A stretch of DNA of 11,678 bases. Source: an uncultured Campylobacter sp. Lineage in GTDB: Bacteria > Campylobacterota > Campylobacteria > Campylobacterales > Campylobacteraceae. Every line of letters begins with the position of its first letter. Positions within the stretch are counted from its first letter, which is position 1. Of the stretch, positions 6,234-11,678 are shown one piece after another. Both the position numbers and the translations under genes were made by a program. The DNA is taken from contig NZ_CALHII010000201.1 in assembly GCF_938030815.1 (NCBI RefSeq), forward strand, positions 1-11,678, written 5' to 3'. Under the pieces are notes generated by a model that saw only the letters and a program-made list of their open reading frames with translations, searched no databases and was not told the DNA's origin.

Positions 6234-8614
6234 TATTTAACGACGCTGCTTTGAGCTAGTGCGGGTTGCTTTTTTTCTATCTGCGGCAAAGGCGTAGAAG
6301 CAAAGCTAAAGCTTAGCTCGCCATCTTTTACGCTCACGCTAACTAAGCCACCCTCTTGTAGTGCACCAAAAAGCAGCTCGCCGCTTATATGATCGCTTAT
6401 CTGCGAGCTGATTTCGCGCTTTAAATTTCGCGCGCCAAACTCGTCCGAATAGCCGCGCGAGATAATCAAATCTTTTGCTTCCTTGTTTAGACTAATCTTT
6501 ACGTTTTTTAGCTGCGACTCTAGCTCGCCGATAGTTTTATCCACGATCTTTTCTAAAATTTCGCCGCTTAAGCGGTTAAAATTTATGATTTTATCGATGC
6601 GGTTGCGAAATTCTGGCGCAAAAAAGCTTTTTATGGCACTATCTACTTTATAGCTCTCGTCCTTCGTAAATCCAACTTGCGGCGCTTCTTTCGTGCCTAA
6701 ATTCGACGTCATTATTATGATCGTATTTTTAAAATCGGTCGTAACGCCGTTGTTATCGGTAAGACTTGCGTTATCGAAAATTCCTAAAAAAATATTCGTC
6801 ATGCTAGGATGAGCTTTTTCTACCTCATCAAATAAAATGACGCTGTAAGGGTGCTTTTTGATGTTATTCGTTAAAATTCCGCCGTTTTCAAAGCCCACGT
6901 ATCCGGGAGGTGCGCCGATGAGCCTCGAGACGCTGTGAGCTTCCATATATTCGCTCATATCATAGCGCTCAAAATGCACTCCAAGCTGCGCAGCTAAGAC
7001 CTTGGCTAGCTCACTTTTGCCCACACCGCTGCTGCCTGCGAACAAAAATACGCCGATTGGGGAGCTTGCGCCTCCAAGCCCGGCGTAAGAGCGCAAAAGC
7101 GCCTTGCAAAGGCTGCTAACCGCCTCATCTTGACCGAAAATTTCACGCTTGATATTGGCTTCCAGATTTTTTAGTACCTGTTTATTATCGACGCTACTAC
7201 TTAAATTTGCAATATTCGCGCTAATCGAAAGTGTATTTACCAAATCATCCTTACTGATTTCAAGCGGAGCTTCGTGTGGCTTAAACGCAAAGCTAGCGCC
7301 CACTTCGTCGATGAGATCAATGGCGCTATCGGGAAGGAATTTATCGTTTTGATATTTTTTAGCAAGCGTTACGCTATCACGCAAAATTTCGTCGCTAAAT
7401 TTCACGCCGTGAAATTCCTCATATTTTTTGGCTACGCCTTTTAAAATTTCGACGCTATCGTCAATGCTAGGCTCGCTCACATCGATCTTACAAAACCTGC
7501 GGCTAAGCGCTTTATCCTGCGAAAACGAGCGGTATTCGCCGTATGTAGTAGCGCCGATGACCGATAGCTCGCCGCTTGCAAGCGAAGGTTTTAGGATGTT
7601 TGACATATCAAGTTCGTTGCGATTGCCCGTGCCTGCGCCAACGATCGTGTGAATTTCATCGATAAATAAAATCGCATTTTGATTAGCGCTAAACTCGTCT
7701 ATGAGATCCTTTAGCCTCTCCTCAAACTCCCCGCGCAACGTAGTGCCTGCGATCAGCGCGCCAGCATCAAGGGCGTAAATCACCTTGTTTTTTAGCTTTT
7801 CTGGCACTTCGCCACGGACGATTTTTAGCGCGATACCCTCGATGATCGCGGTTTTACCAACTCCTGCTTCACCCACTAAGATCGGATTGTTTTTCTTGCG
7901 GCGACAGAGGGTTTGTAGCGTCTTTTCGATCTCTTTTTCGCGTCCGATGAGTGGATCGATCTTACCCTCAAGCGCGATTTTATTGAGGTTTGCTGTATAA
8001 AGTGAGCTAGGCGAGTCCTTTTTAATATCGCGCTCGTTTATGGCGTCCTTTTCGCCCTCAAACGCAGGCTCAAATTCCGTATTCTGCCACTGCCTGCGGC
8101 TTTCGTCATAATTCATCGCATGCGTGATATCATCGATATCGTATGAGTTTAGCTTAATCGCTGCGGCTTCGTCGCGAGAAACAACCTCGTCGCGGTGATC
8201 GAAAGCGGATTTGTACTTTCTCACGATGAGCTCAAAAATCGCAGCGTTTATACCGTAGTGATTTAAAATTTTAGTGCAGTCGTTTTCCTTATCATTTAGA
8301 ATTTTAAGCATAAAATCAAGCTCATTTTTAGGCTCTTTAGCGTTATTTAATTCTGTATAGAACTGCTTAAATTCTATTGTCTGCGCCGGAGCCTTGCCGC
8401 TTGATTTAGGCATCATATCCAAAAGCCCGCCCAGATTATCCAAGATATTTAGGTAGTTAATATCCGGAATTTCTTTGGCGATGAGCCCGTGAAAGGGCTT
8501 ATTGTATTTAAAAATCGCATAAACTACGTGCGAAGTAGTGATATATTCGTCCTCGCCGTCATTTGCGACGCTGATTGCTTGTTCAAAATGTTTGTTTAAA
8601 AAAAATCCTATCAT
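6233..8614 (-). CDS. clpA: ATP-dependent Clp protease unfoldase subunit ClpA
   Basis: Hexameric AAA+ unfoldase that threads substrates into ClpP. After a Clp N-domain (about 1-135) comes a charged, probably disordered linker (about 140-205). AAA module D1 has Walker A GEAGVGKT (248-255), Walker B ILFIDE (315-320) and an SRRF arginine-finger region (371-374). D2 has Walker A GSSGVGKS (527-534), pore loop GYVG (571-574), Walker B VILFDE (592-597) and sensor-2 GARN (727-730). No ClpB-type middle coiled coil is seen between the modules. VGF at 647-649 sits where ClpA carries the IGL/IGF ClpP-binding tripeptide. At 793 residues it is longer than E. coli ClpA (758), through the linker and a polar C-terminal tail rich in Pro, Gln, Ala and Ser (about 774-793). 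AGGAA precedes the ATG. It lies 15 bases after clpS and overlaps aat by one base. Confidence 0.96.
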   Translation of the reverse strand: MIGFFLNKHFEQAISVANDGEDEYITTSHVVYAIFKYNKPFHGLIAKEIPDINYLNILDNLGGLLDMMPKSSGKAPAQTIEFKQFYTELNNAKEPKNELDFMLKILNDKENDCTKILNHYGINAAIFELIVRKYKSAFDHRDEVVSRDEAAAIKLNSYDIDDITHAMNYDESRRQWQNTEFEPAFEGEKDAINERDIKKDSPSSLYTANLNKIALEGKIDPLIGREKEIEKTLQTLCRRKKNNPILVGEAGVGKTAIIEGIALKIVRGEVPEKLKNKVIYALDAGALIAGTTLRGEFEERLKDLIDEFSANQNAILFIDEIHTIVGAGTGNRNELDMSNILKPSLASGELSVIGATTYGEYRSFSQDKALSRRFCKIDVSEPSIDDSVEILKGVAKKYEEFHGVKFSDEILRDSVTLAKKYQNDKFLPDSAIDLIDEVGASFAFKPHEAPLEISKDDLVNTLSISANIANLSSSVDNKQVLKNLEANIKREIFGQDEAVSSLCKALLRSYAGLGGASSPIGVFLFAGSSGVGKSELAKVLAAQLGVHFERYDMSEYMEAHSVSRLIGAPPGYVGFENGGILTNNIKKHPYSVILFDEVEKAHPSMTNIFLGIFDNASLTDNNGVTTDFKNTIIIMTSNLGTKEAPQVGFTKDESYKVDSAIKSFFAPEFRNRIDKIINFNRLSGEILEKIVDKTIGELESQLKNVKISLNKEAKDLIISRGYSDEFGARNLKREISSQISDHISGELLFGALQEGGLVSVSVKDGELSFSFASTPLPQIEKKQPALAQSSVVK

Positions 8615-8629
8615 TGCTTTCCTTTAAAT

Positions 8630-8935
8630 TTAATCCTCTTCGATCTCGCATCTAAGAGGGAATCCTGCGGTCTTTGCCGCTTGTAAAACCGCTTGTTGCT
8701 TGCACTCGGCTATCTCTTTAGGATACGCGCCGCAAACCGCGCGACCCTGCTTATGAACTTTCATCATTAAATCTACGGCGTCGTTAAAGTTTTTGGCAAA
8801 AATCTCCATCAAAATATAAACCACGAAATCCATCGTCGTCACGTCGTCGTTTAGCAAAATTACTTTATACGGACGAGGCACGAAAGATTTTGTTTTGGCG
8901 TTAGTGCGAATCTGCACGCCGGTTTTAGTTGCCAT
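8630..8935 (-). CDS. clpS: ClpS, N-degron adaptor of ClpAP
   Basis: Binds N-terminal Leu, Phe, Tyr or Trp and delivers the protein to ClpA. The 101-residue protein has a flexible N-terminal arm (about 1-20) and then the ClpS core YKVILLNDDVTTMDFVVY. Residues equivalent to the E. coli ligand pocket are visible: N29 and D30, T33, M35, H61 in VHKQG, and L94 in FPLRC. CGAYPKEIAE (68-77) is another family segment. The ATG is preceded by AGGA at six bases and lies 11 bases inside the end of the upstream lipoprotein gene, so the two are probably translationally coupled. clpA follows after 15 bases. The pocket appears fully conserved, so normal N-degron recognition is expected. Confidence 0.96.
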   Translation of the reverse strand: MATKTGVQIRTNAKTKSFVPRPYKVILLNDDVTTMDFVVYILMEIFAKNFNDAVDLMMKVHKQGRAVCGAYPKEIAECKQQAVLQAAKTAGFPLRCEIEED

Positions 8936-9623
8936 TTTTTATCCTGGCGATATCGCTTTTTATCACATCGGTATCGACCATGCCTAAGTAATACGGCTTG
9001 CCCCGCTCATCGCCTTCATTAATGTCGGTGAGCCTTTGATATTTTCCATCTTTAAGCACTACCTTAAAAGGGATCGAAAGCGCGTGGCGATAACCGATGT
9101 CGCTTAAAATTTGACCCACTATACGCTCGTTTTGTTTTGAATTGGAGATGAAATAATACGCGTTAAATTTCTTCGTAAAATTTTCGATCACCTGCGCATC
9201 GGTAATGTCCTCGAAATAAATCAAGCCGACCATCAGAAAATCCGCGGAATTTTTTAACTGAAAGTCCATCAGATGCGGCGCTTCGATGCGGCACGGCTGA
9301 CAGTAAGTACCGAAAATATCAAACATTAAAATTTTATCGCTGTCCGCAAGCTTAAAGCCCTTTTCTGTCCGCTCGATCGTTACCTCACCGCCTACGACGC
9401 TTTTAAGCGTAAATCGTTCGCCCGTTTTAAACGGCGTAAAAGCTACCTCCTCGCCACTTTCTCCGCCAATACGCTCGCCATTTTTATCTTGAGCGGAATT
9501 TTTTGCCATCTGATTCTCGCTCGCGGTAGGATTCTCGCCGGCAGGGCCCGTCTTTTTCTGCGAATCATCTCCACAACCACTTAAAACAAAAATCGCCAAA
9601 CATAATAGTAAAAATTTCTTCAT
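8925..9623 (-). CDS. Thioredoxin-like (TlpA/ResA-type) lipoprotein
   Basis: Predicted thiol-disulfide protein attached to a membrane and facing the periplasm. The 232 residues begin with a lipoprotein signal peptide ending in lipobox L14-S-G-C17. A polar, probably disordered linker (about 18-60) precedes a thioredoxin fold with active site Y-C108-Q-P-C111 in DIFGTYCQPCRIEAP. The cis-proline segment SIPFKVVL places P185 in the expected position. Candidate roles are reducing apocytochrome c cysteines or other periplasmic thiols; nothing here identifies the substrate. The ATG has AGGA seven bases upstream. The gene ends inside clpS (11-base overlap) and starts 55 bases after smpB. I recall a thioredoxin-like protein at this place in C. 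jejuni (Cj1106), so its embedding in the proteolysis operon appears conserved though functionally unexplained. Confidence 0.85.
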   Translation of the reverse strand: MKKFLLLCLAIFVLSGCGDDSQKKTGPAGENPTASENQMAKNSAQDKNGERIGGESGEEVAFTPFKTGERFTLKSVVGGEVTIERTEKGFKLADSDKILMFDIFGTYCQPCRIEAPHLMDFQLKNSADFLMVGLIYFEDITDAQVIENFTKKFNAYYFISNSKQNERIVGQILSDIGYRHALSIPFKVVLKDGKYQRLTDINEGDERGKPYYLGMVDTDVIKSDIARIKNGN

Positions 9624-9678
9624 TGCATTTCCTTGGAGTTTAAATTTAAGCCCGCATTTTAACCAAAGTTTTGTGAAT

Positions 9679-10143
9679 TTAAAATGAATGCTTATCGTAT
9701 CGCTTCATCGCGCTTTGCGCTTCGCGGTCGGCTTCCTTGCGCTTTAGCGATTCGCGCTTATCGTGCAGATTTTTGCCACTAGCCAAAGCGATACGCGCCT
9801 TTACGCGGTTTTTATCATTGAGATACAGCGACAAAACCACGATGGTAAGGCCCTCTTTGCTAACCGCGACAAGCAGCTTGTCGATCTGCTTACGATGCAT
9901 CAGAAGCTTTCGCGCCGCCCCTTCGTCTGGACGAAAATGGGCGTTGGTGCTTTCAAGATAGCTGATATGCGCGTTTAGCAAAAACAGCTCGCCGCGGATC
10001 ACGCGACAAAAGCTATCTTTGAGATTGCCCCTGCCCGCGCGCAGAGCTTTGACCTCGCTGCCCTTTAGCACGATGCCCGCCTCAAAGCTTTCAAGTATCG
10101 TAAAATCGTGAAACGCCTTGCGATTTTTACTCAGTTCTTTCAT
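9679..10143 (-). CDS. smpB: SmpB, SsrA (tmRNA)-binding protein
   Basis: Partner of tmRNA in trans-translation: it brings tmRNA to ribosomes stalled on broken mRNA so that the chain is tagged and released. The 154 residues match the family throughout: NRKAFHDFTI (7-16), FEAGIVLKGSEVKALR (20-35), the GELFLLNAHI strand (51-60), RKLLMHRKQIDKL (78-90) and the GKNLHDKR segment (123-130). The basic C-terminal tail inserts into the mRNA channel. Family length is normal. VVLSLY (102-107) has Leu-Ser where many members have Pro-Leu, a mild variation. The ATG has AGGA six bases upstream. It lies 126 bases after ispE, across a gap that contains a strong hairpin, and 55 bases before the lipoprotein gene. 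The tmRNA gene itself is not in the window. Confidence 0.96.
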   Translation of the reverse strand: MKELSKNRKAFHDFTILESFEAGIVLKGSEVKALRAGRGNLKDSFCRVIRGELFLLNAHISYLESTNAHFRPDEGAARKLLMHRKQIDKLLVAVSKEGLTIVVLSLYLNDKNRVKARIALASGKNLHDKRESLKRKEADREAQSAMKRYDKHSF

Positions 10144-10174
10144 CTTTTTCCTTCTAAATTTAGTCCTAAGCTTA

Positions 10175-10204
10175 GCCCGTTTTTGCTTAAATTTAAAAGC
10201 GGGC
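10175..10204. other. Hairpin in the ispE-smpB gap
   Basis: GCCCGTTTTT (10175-10184) pairs with AAAAGCGGGC (10195-10204): nine Watson-Crick pairs and one G-T/G-U pair around a ten-base loop. The palindrome CTAAGCTTAG (10166-10175) abuts it. In the direction of the operon no T run follows, so it is not a classic intrinsic terminator. It could be an RNA-processing or stability element separating ispE from smpB, or a weak attenuator. Confidence 0.4.
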
Positions 10205-10269
10205 GAGCGAATTTTAAATTTTATCTTTAAATTTAGCTTTTAAATTTTAACCGCGCCGCCACAGCTTTT

Positions 10270-11013
10270 CTATTTTAAGAAAAACACGCTGCTGCCGCTG
10301 CCGCTTAGAAACATATCGCGATACTTGCTCATCTGCGGATATAGCTTTATGCACGGCGCGAAAAGATCGTTTAGCTGAAAGCCGCCGTATCGCGCCAGCA
10401 GTTGCTCGCTGCTTAAACGCAACATCTCTTGCGCCTGCGCAGCGTTTATATTTTGCATAAAGCTTGCGCGAAACTCATTATAAACCGCGCCGGTGGAGCA
10501 AAAGATCGCGGGCGTTAAAATTTCGATCGCGGGCAAGAGATCCTCGGAAGGCTCGATGATCTCGCCGATGCCGCGCACGTTTGCAGCCTCAAGTCCACTA
10601 ACAAAAAACGCGACGTCCGCGCCGATATTTTGCGCGATTTTGGTAAGCCGCTCGCGCGGAATTTTTAAGCCTAATTCCTCGTTCGCAAGCCTCAAAAACG
10701 CCGCCGCATCGCTACTGCCGCCCCCAAGACCCGCGCCGATCGGAATTCGCTTTTTAAGCACGATCTTGTGCGAGCCGAAAAACTCCGCAAGCTCGCGCGC
10801 AAAGCCCGCCTGCTCAAGCGCCTCCTTGGCTTTTAAAATTATGTTATCCTCGATCTGCGCGGCGTCGCATTCAAGCGCAAAGCCGCTCGCGCGCTCAAAG
10901 CTTATCTCATCAAAAAGCTCCCTGCGCAGCACGAAGCGCGAGGCGATCTCGTGGTAGCCGCCGCGCGTGCCGACGACTTTTAAAAAAACATTGATCTTTG
11001 CATAAGCCTTCAA
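10270..11013 (-). CDS. ispE: 4-diphosphocytidyl-2-C-methyl-D-erythritol kinase
   Basis: GHMP-family kinase of the MEP (non-mevalonate) isoprenoid pathway. It phosphorylates the 2-hydroxyl of CDP-methylerythritol with ATP in the cytoplasm. The 247 residues open with KAYAKINVFLKV, with K6 equivalent to the conserved active-site Lys. The ATP-binding glycine loop is PIGAGLGGGSSDAA (91-104), the catalytic Asp is D132 in GADVAFF, and the third GHMP motif is LSGSGSSVF (236-244). Length is slightly short of the E. coli enzyme, as is usual for campylobacters. The start is TTG (11011-11013), supported by a near-perfect GAAGGAG six bases upstream and by the family N-terminus; the nearby ATG is out of frame. 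It is the first gene of the block seen here. In C. jejuni I recall csrA directly upstream, but here only repeat-like DNA is present. Confidence 0.95.
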   Translation of the reverse strand: MKAYAKINVFLKVVGTRGGYHEIASRFVLRRELFDEISFERASGFALECDAAQIEDNIILKAKEALEQAGFARELAEFFGSHKIVLKKRIPIGAGLGGGSSDAAAFLRLANEELGLKIPRERLTKIAQNIGADVAFFVSGLEAANVRGIGEIIEPSEDLLPAIEILTPAIFCSTGAVYNEFRASFMQNINAAQAQEMLRLSSEQLLARYGGFQLNDLFAPCIKLYPQMSKYRDMFLSGSGSSVFFLK

Positions 11014-11019
11014 ATTTTA

Positions 11020-11026
11020 CTCCTTC
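11020..11026 (-). promoter_or_regulatory. Strong Shine-Dalgarno deciding the TTG start of ispE
   Basis: On the - strand GAAGGAG is followed by six bases and then TTG. This is the best Shine-Dalgarno in the window and may compensate for the weak start codon. Confidence 0.75.
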
Positions 11027-11046
11027 TGCGCCTTGACGCGCTTGCG

Positions 11047-11100
11047 TTAAATTTAGCCCTCGGCAAGCCCATCTGGCGTGATTAAAATTCCGATCCGTGC
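11047..11100. repeat. Tandem repeat unit 1
   Basis: Runs from TTAAATTTAGCC through GCAAGCCC (11063-11070) and GTGATTAAAATT to CCGTGC. Aligned to the next unit with small gaps, about three quarters of positions agree, including TTAAATTT, GCAAGCCC and ATTAAAATT exactly. Confidence 0.65.
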
Positions 11101-11105
11101 GCGAG

Positions 11106-11164
11106 TTAAATTTCAGCCTGCAGCAAGCCCTGTCCAGTGCGATTAAAATTTCAAAACCGCGTGC
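11106..11164. repeat. Tandem repeat unit 2
   Basis: Runs from TTAAATTTCAGCC through GCAAGCCC (11123-11130, exactly 60 bases after the same word in unit 1) and GATTAAAATTTC to CGCGTGC. The words occur in the same order and at nearly the same spacing as in unit 1. Confidence 0.65.
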
Positions 11165-11254
11165 CGTGAAGTGCGCGCCGCGGAATTTAACCCACGATCG
11201 CGACGCTCGATACGTTAATTTTATAAAGCGCGGAAATTCAGATCCGCAACGCAC

Positions 11255-11321
11255 GCGACTAAATTTCAACTCGCGGCGCAAATCTATCCGCGTGATTAAA
11301 CGCTATAAACCAAGACCGTGC
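11255..11321. repeat. Diverged repeat unit
   Basis: GCGACTAAATTTCA matches GCGAGTTAAATTTCA at the start of unit 2. GTGATTAAA follows 33 bases after the AATTT, as in unit 2, and the unit again ends in CCGTGC. The middle is poorly conserved. The offset from unit 2 is 154 bases, about two periods. Confidence 0.45.
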
Positions 11322-11678
11322 AGCCGCGCGCTGCGATAGATCGTAAATTTAGCTTAGCGGTACGCCGCCCGCCGCAAAATCAAACCCGTTGGCGCAGACT
11401 ACGCATTACCACAAGCCGAAATTTCATTCGACAAAAGCTGCTTGCTGCGCCGCAATAAACCCCAACCTGGCGCTTTTTAAATCGCGAAATTTTAATCTCG
11501 CGGCGCGTCGCCATCGCGCGGCAAAAAGCAGATTAAAACGCCGCTAGCCTCGTTTAAATTTAGCCTCGCGGATTTATGCCTTTCACGAGAGAGCGTCGCC
11601 TGCCTAGCCGCACGTTGAAATTTATACCGCTTAAGGTCGATTTACGATCCGTGCGCAACGAAAGAGCGCAATCCCACC

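Larger units (their letters stand above)
11014..11678. repeat. Non-coding stretch with a degenerate 60-80 bp repeat array
   Basis: No credible gene is seen in this 665-base stretch. AATTT blocks start at 11050, 11109, 11184, 11262, 11345, 11420, 11488, 11557 and 11619, giving intervals of 59, 75, 78, 83, 75, 68, 69 and 62 bases. In most units a second A-rich block (often GATTAAAATT) follows 30-33 bases later, with GC-rich sequence between. The first two units are clearly homologous; later ones have drifted. The promoter of the ispE block must lie here or further right, but no convincing -10 box was found; TTTATAAAAT on the - strand near 11220 is the nearest candidate. Confidence 0.5.

Noticed and set aside
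10493..10957. 154-codon open frame on the + strand
   Set aside because: Antisense shadow of ispE; Ser/Ala-rich low-complexity translation with no recognisable domain.
10910..11281. 123-codon open frame on the - strand overlapping the start of ispE
   Set aside because: It overlaps ispE out of frame and runs through the repeat array. Its Arg/Cys-rich product matches no family, and ispE has a far better Shine-Dalgarno and full family homology.
11097..11339. 80-codon open frame on the + strand in the repeat array
   Set aside because: Translation is dominated by the repeated AT/GC words, there is no convincing ribosome binding site, and it lies opposite another equally unlikely frame. Open by composition only.
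11041..11678. CRISPR array
   Set aside because: Repeats are imperfect, vary in spacing from 59 to 83 bases, and the spacers are themselves related. No cas gene is present.
11560..11678. Start of another gene at the right edge
   Set aside because: All three - strand frames reach a stop within the last 120 bases and none of the translations resembles a known protein end; nothing on the + strand shows a Shine-Dalgarno with an open frame.

Overview
The window looks like the chromosome of a campylobacterium (Epsilonproteobacteria), most likely a Campylobacter with mid-40s GC such as the oral C. gracilis/showae/rectus types. The genus is inferred from the gene order ispE-smpB-thioredoxin lipoprotein-clpS-clpA-aat, which I recall from C. 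jejuni. The closeness of the encoded proteins to campylobacter families and the constant recurrence of AAATTT/TAAATTTA tracts agree with this. The species is a guess. No tRNA, rRNA, CRISPR array, insertion sequence or phage gene was seen.

Layout. At the left edge is the 3' end of hemH (ferrochelatase) on the + strand, followed by a small terminator-like hairpin. Everything else lies on the - strand. Read in transcription order from the right, it begins with 665 bases of non-coding, degenerate repeat sequence (11014-11678). A compact seven-gene block follows: ispE, smpB, a thioredoxin-like lipoprotein, clpS, clpA, aat and ftsI/pbpB (11013-3668). Next come a second repeat-like non-coding stretch (3204-3667), a lone nucleotide-sugar dehydrogenase of the TviB/WbpO type (3203-1947), a 236-base gap with a good promoter candidate, and an AT-rich membrane-anchored ankyrin-repeat protein (1710-394) that converges on hemH.

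How the genes work together. The central block is a protein quality-control cluster. SmpB works with tmRNA to rescue stalled ribosomes and tag the unfinished chain. Aat adds Leu or Phe to N-terminal Lys/Arg, ClpS recognises the resulting N-degron, and ClpA unfolds the client for ClpP, which is not in the window. The genes are tightly packed: the lipoprotein and clpS overlap by 11 bases, clpS and clpA are 15 bases apart, and clpA and aat overlap by one base. IspE (isoprenoid precursors) and FtsI (septal peptidoglycan crosslinking) flank this core and suggest a housekeeping operon. The dehydrogenase probably supplies a uronic-acid sugar nucleotide for a surface glycan, but no other glycan gene is visible.

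The least conventional material is non-coding. Both long intergenic stretches are built from diverged, roughly tandem modules in which an AAATTT-type block is followed by a GATAAAATT/GATTAAAATT-type block inside GC-rich spacers, and the two stretches share a submotif. The ankyrin protein is the only coding region without a recognisable function. I found no convincing new multi-gene system.
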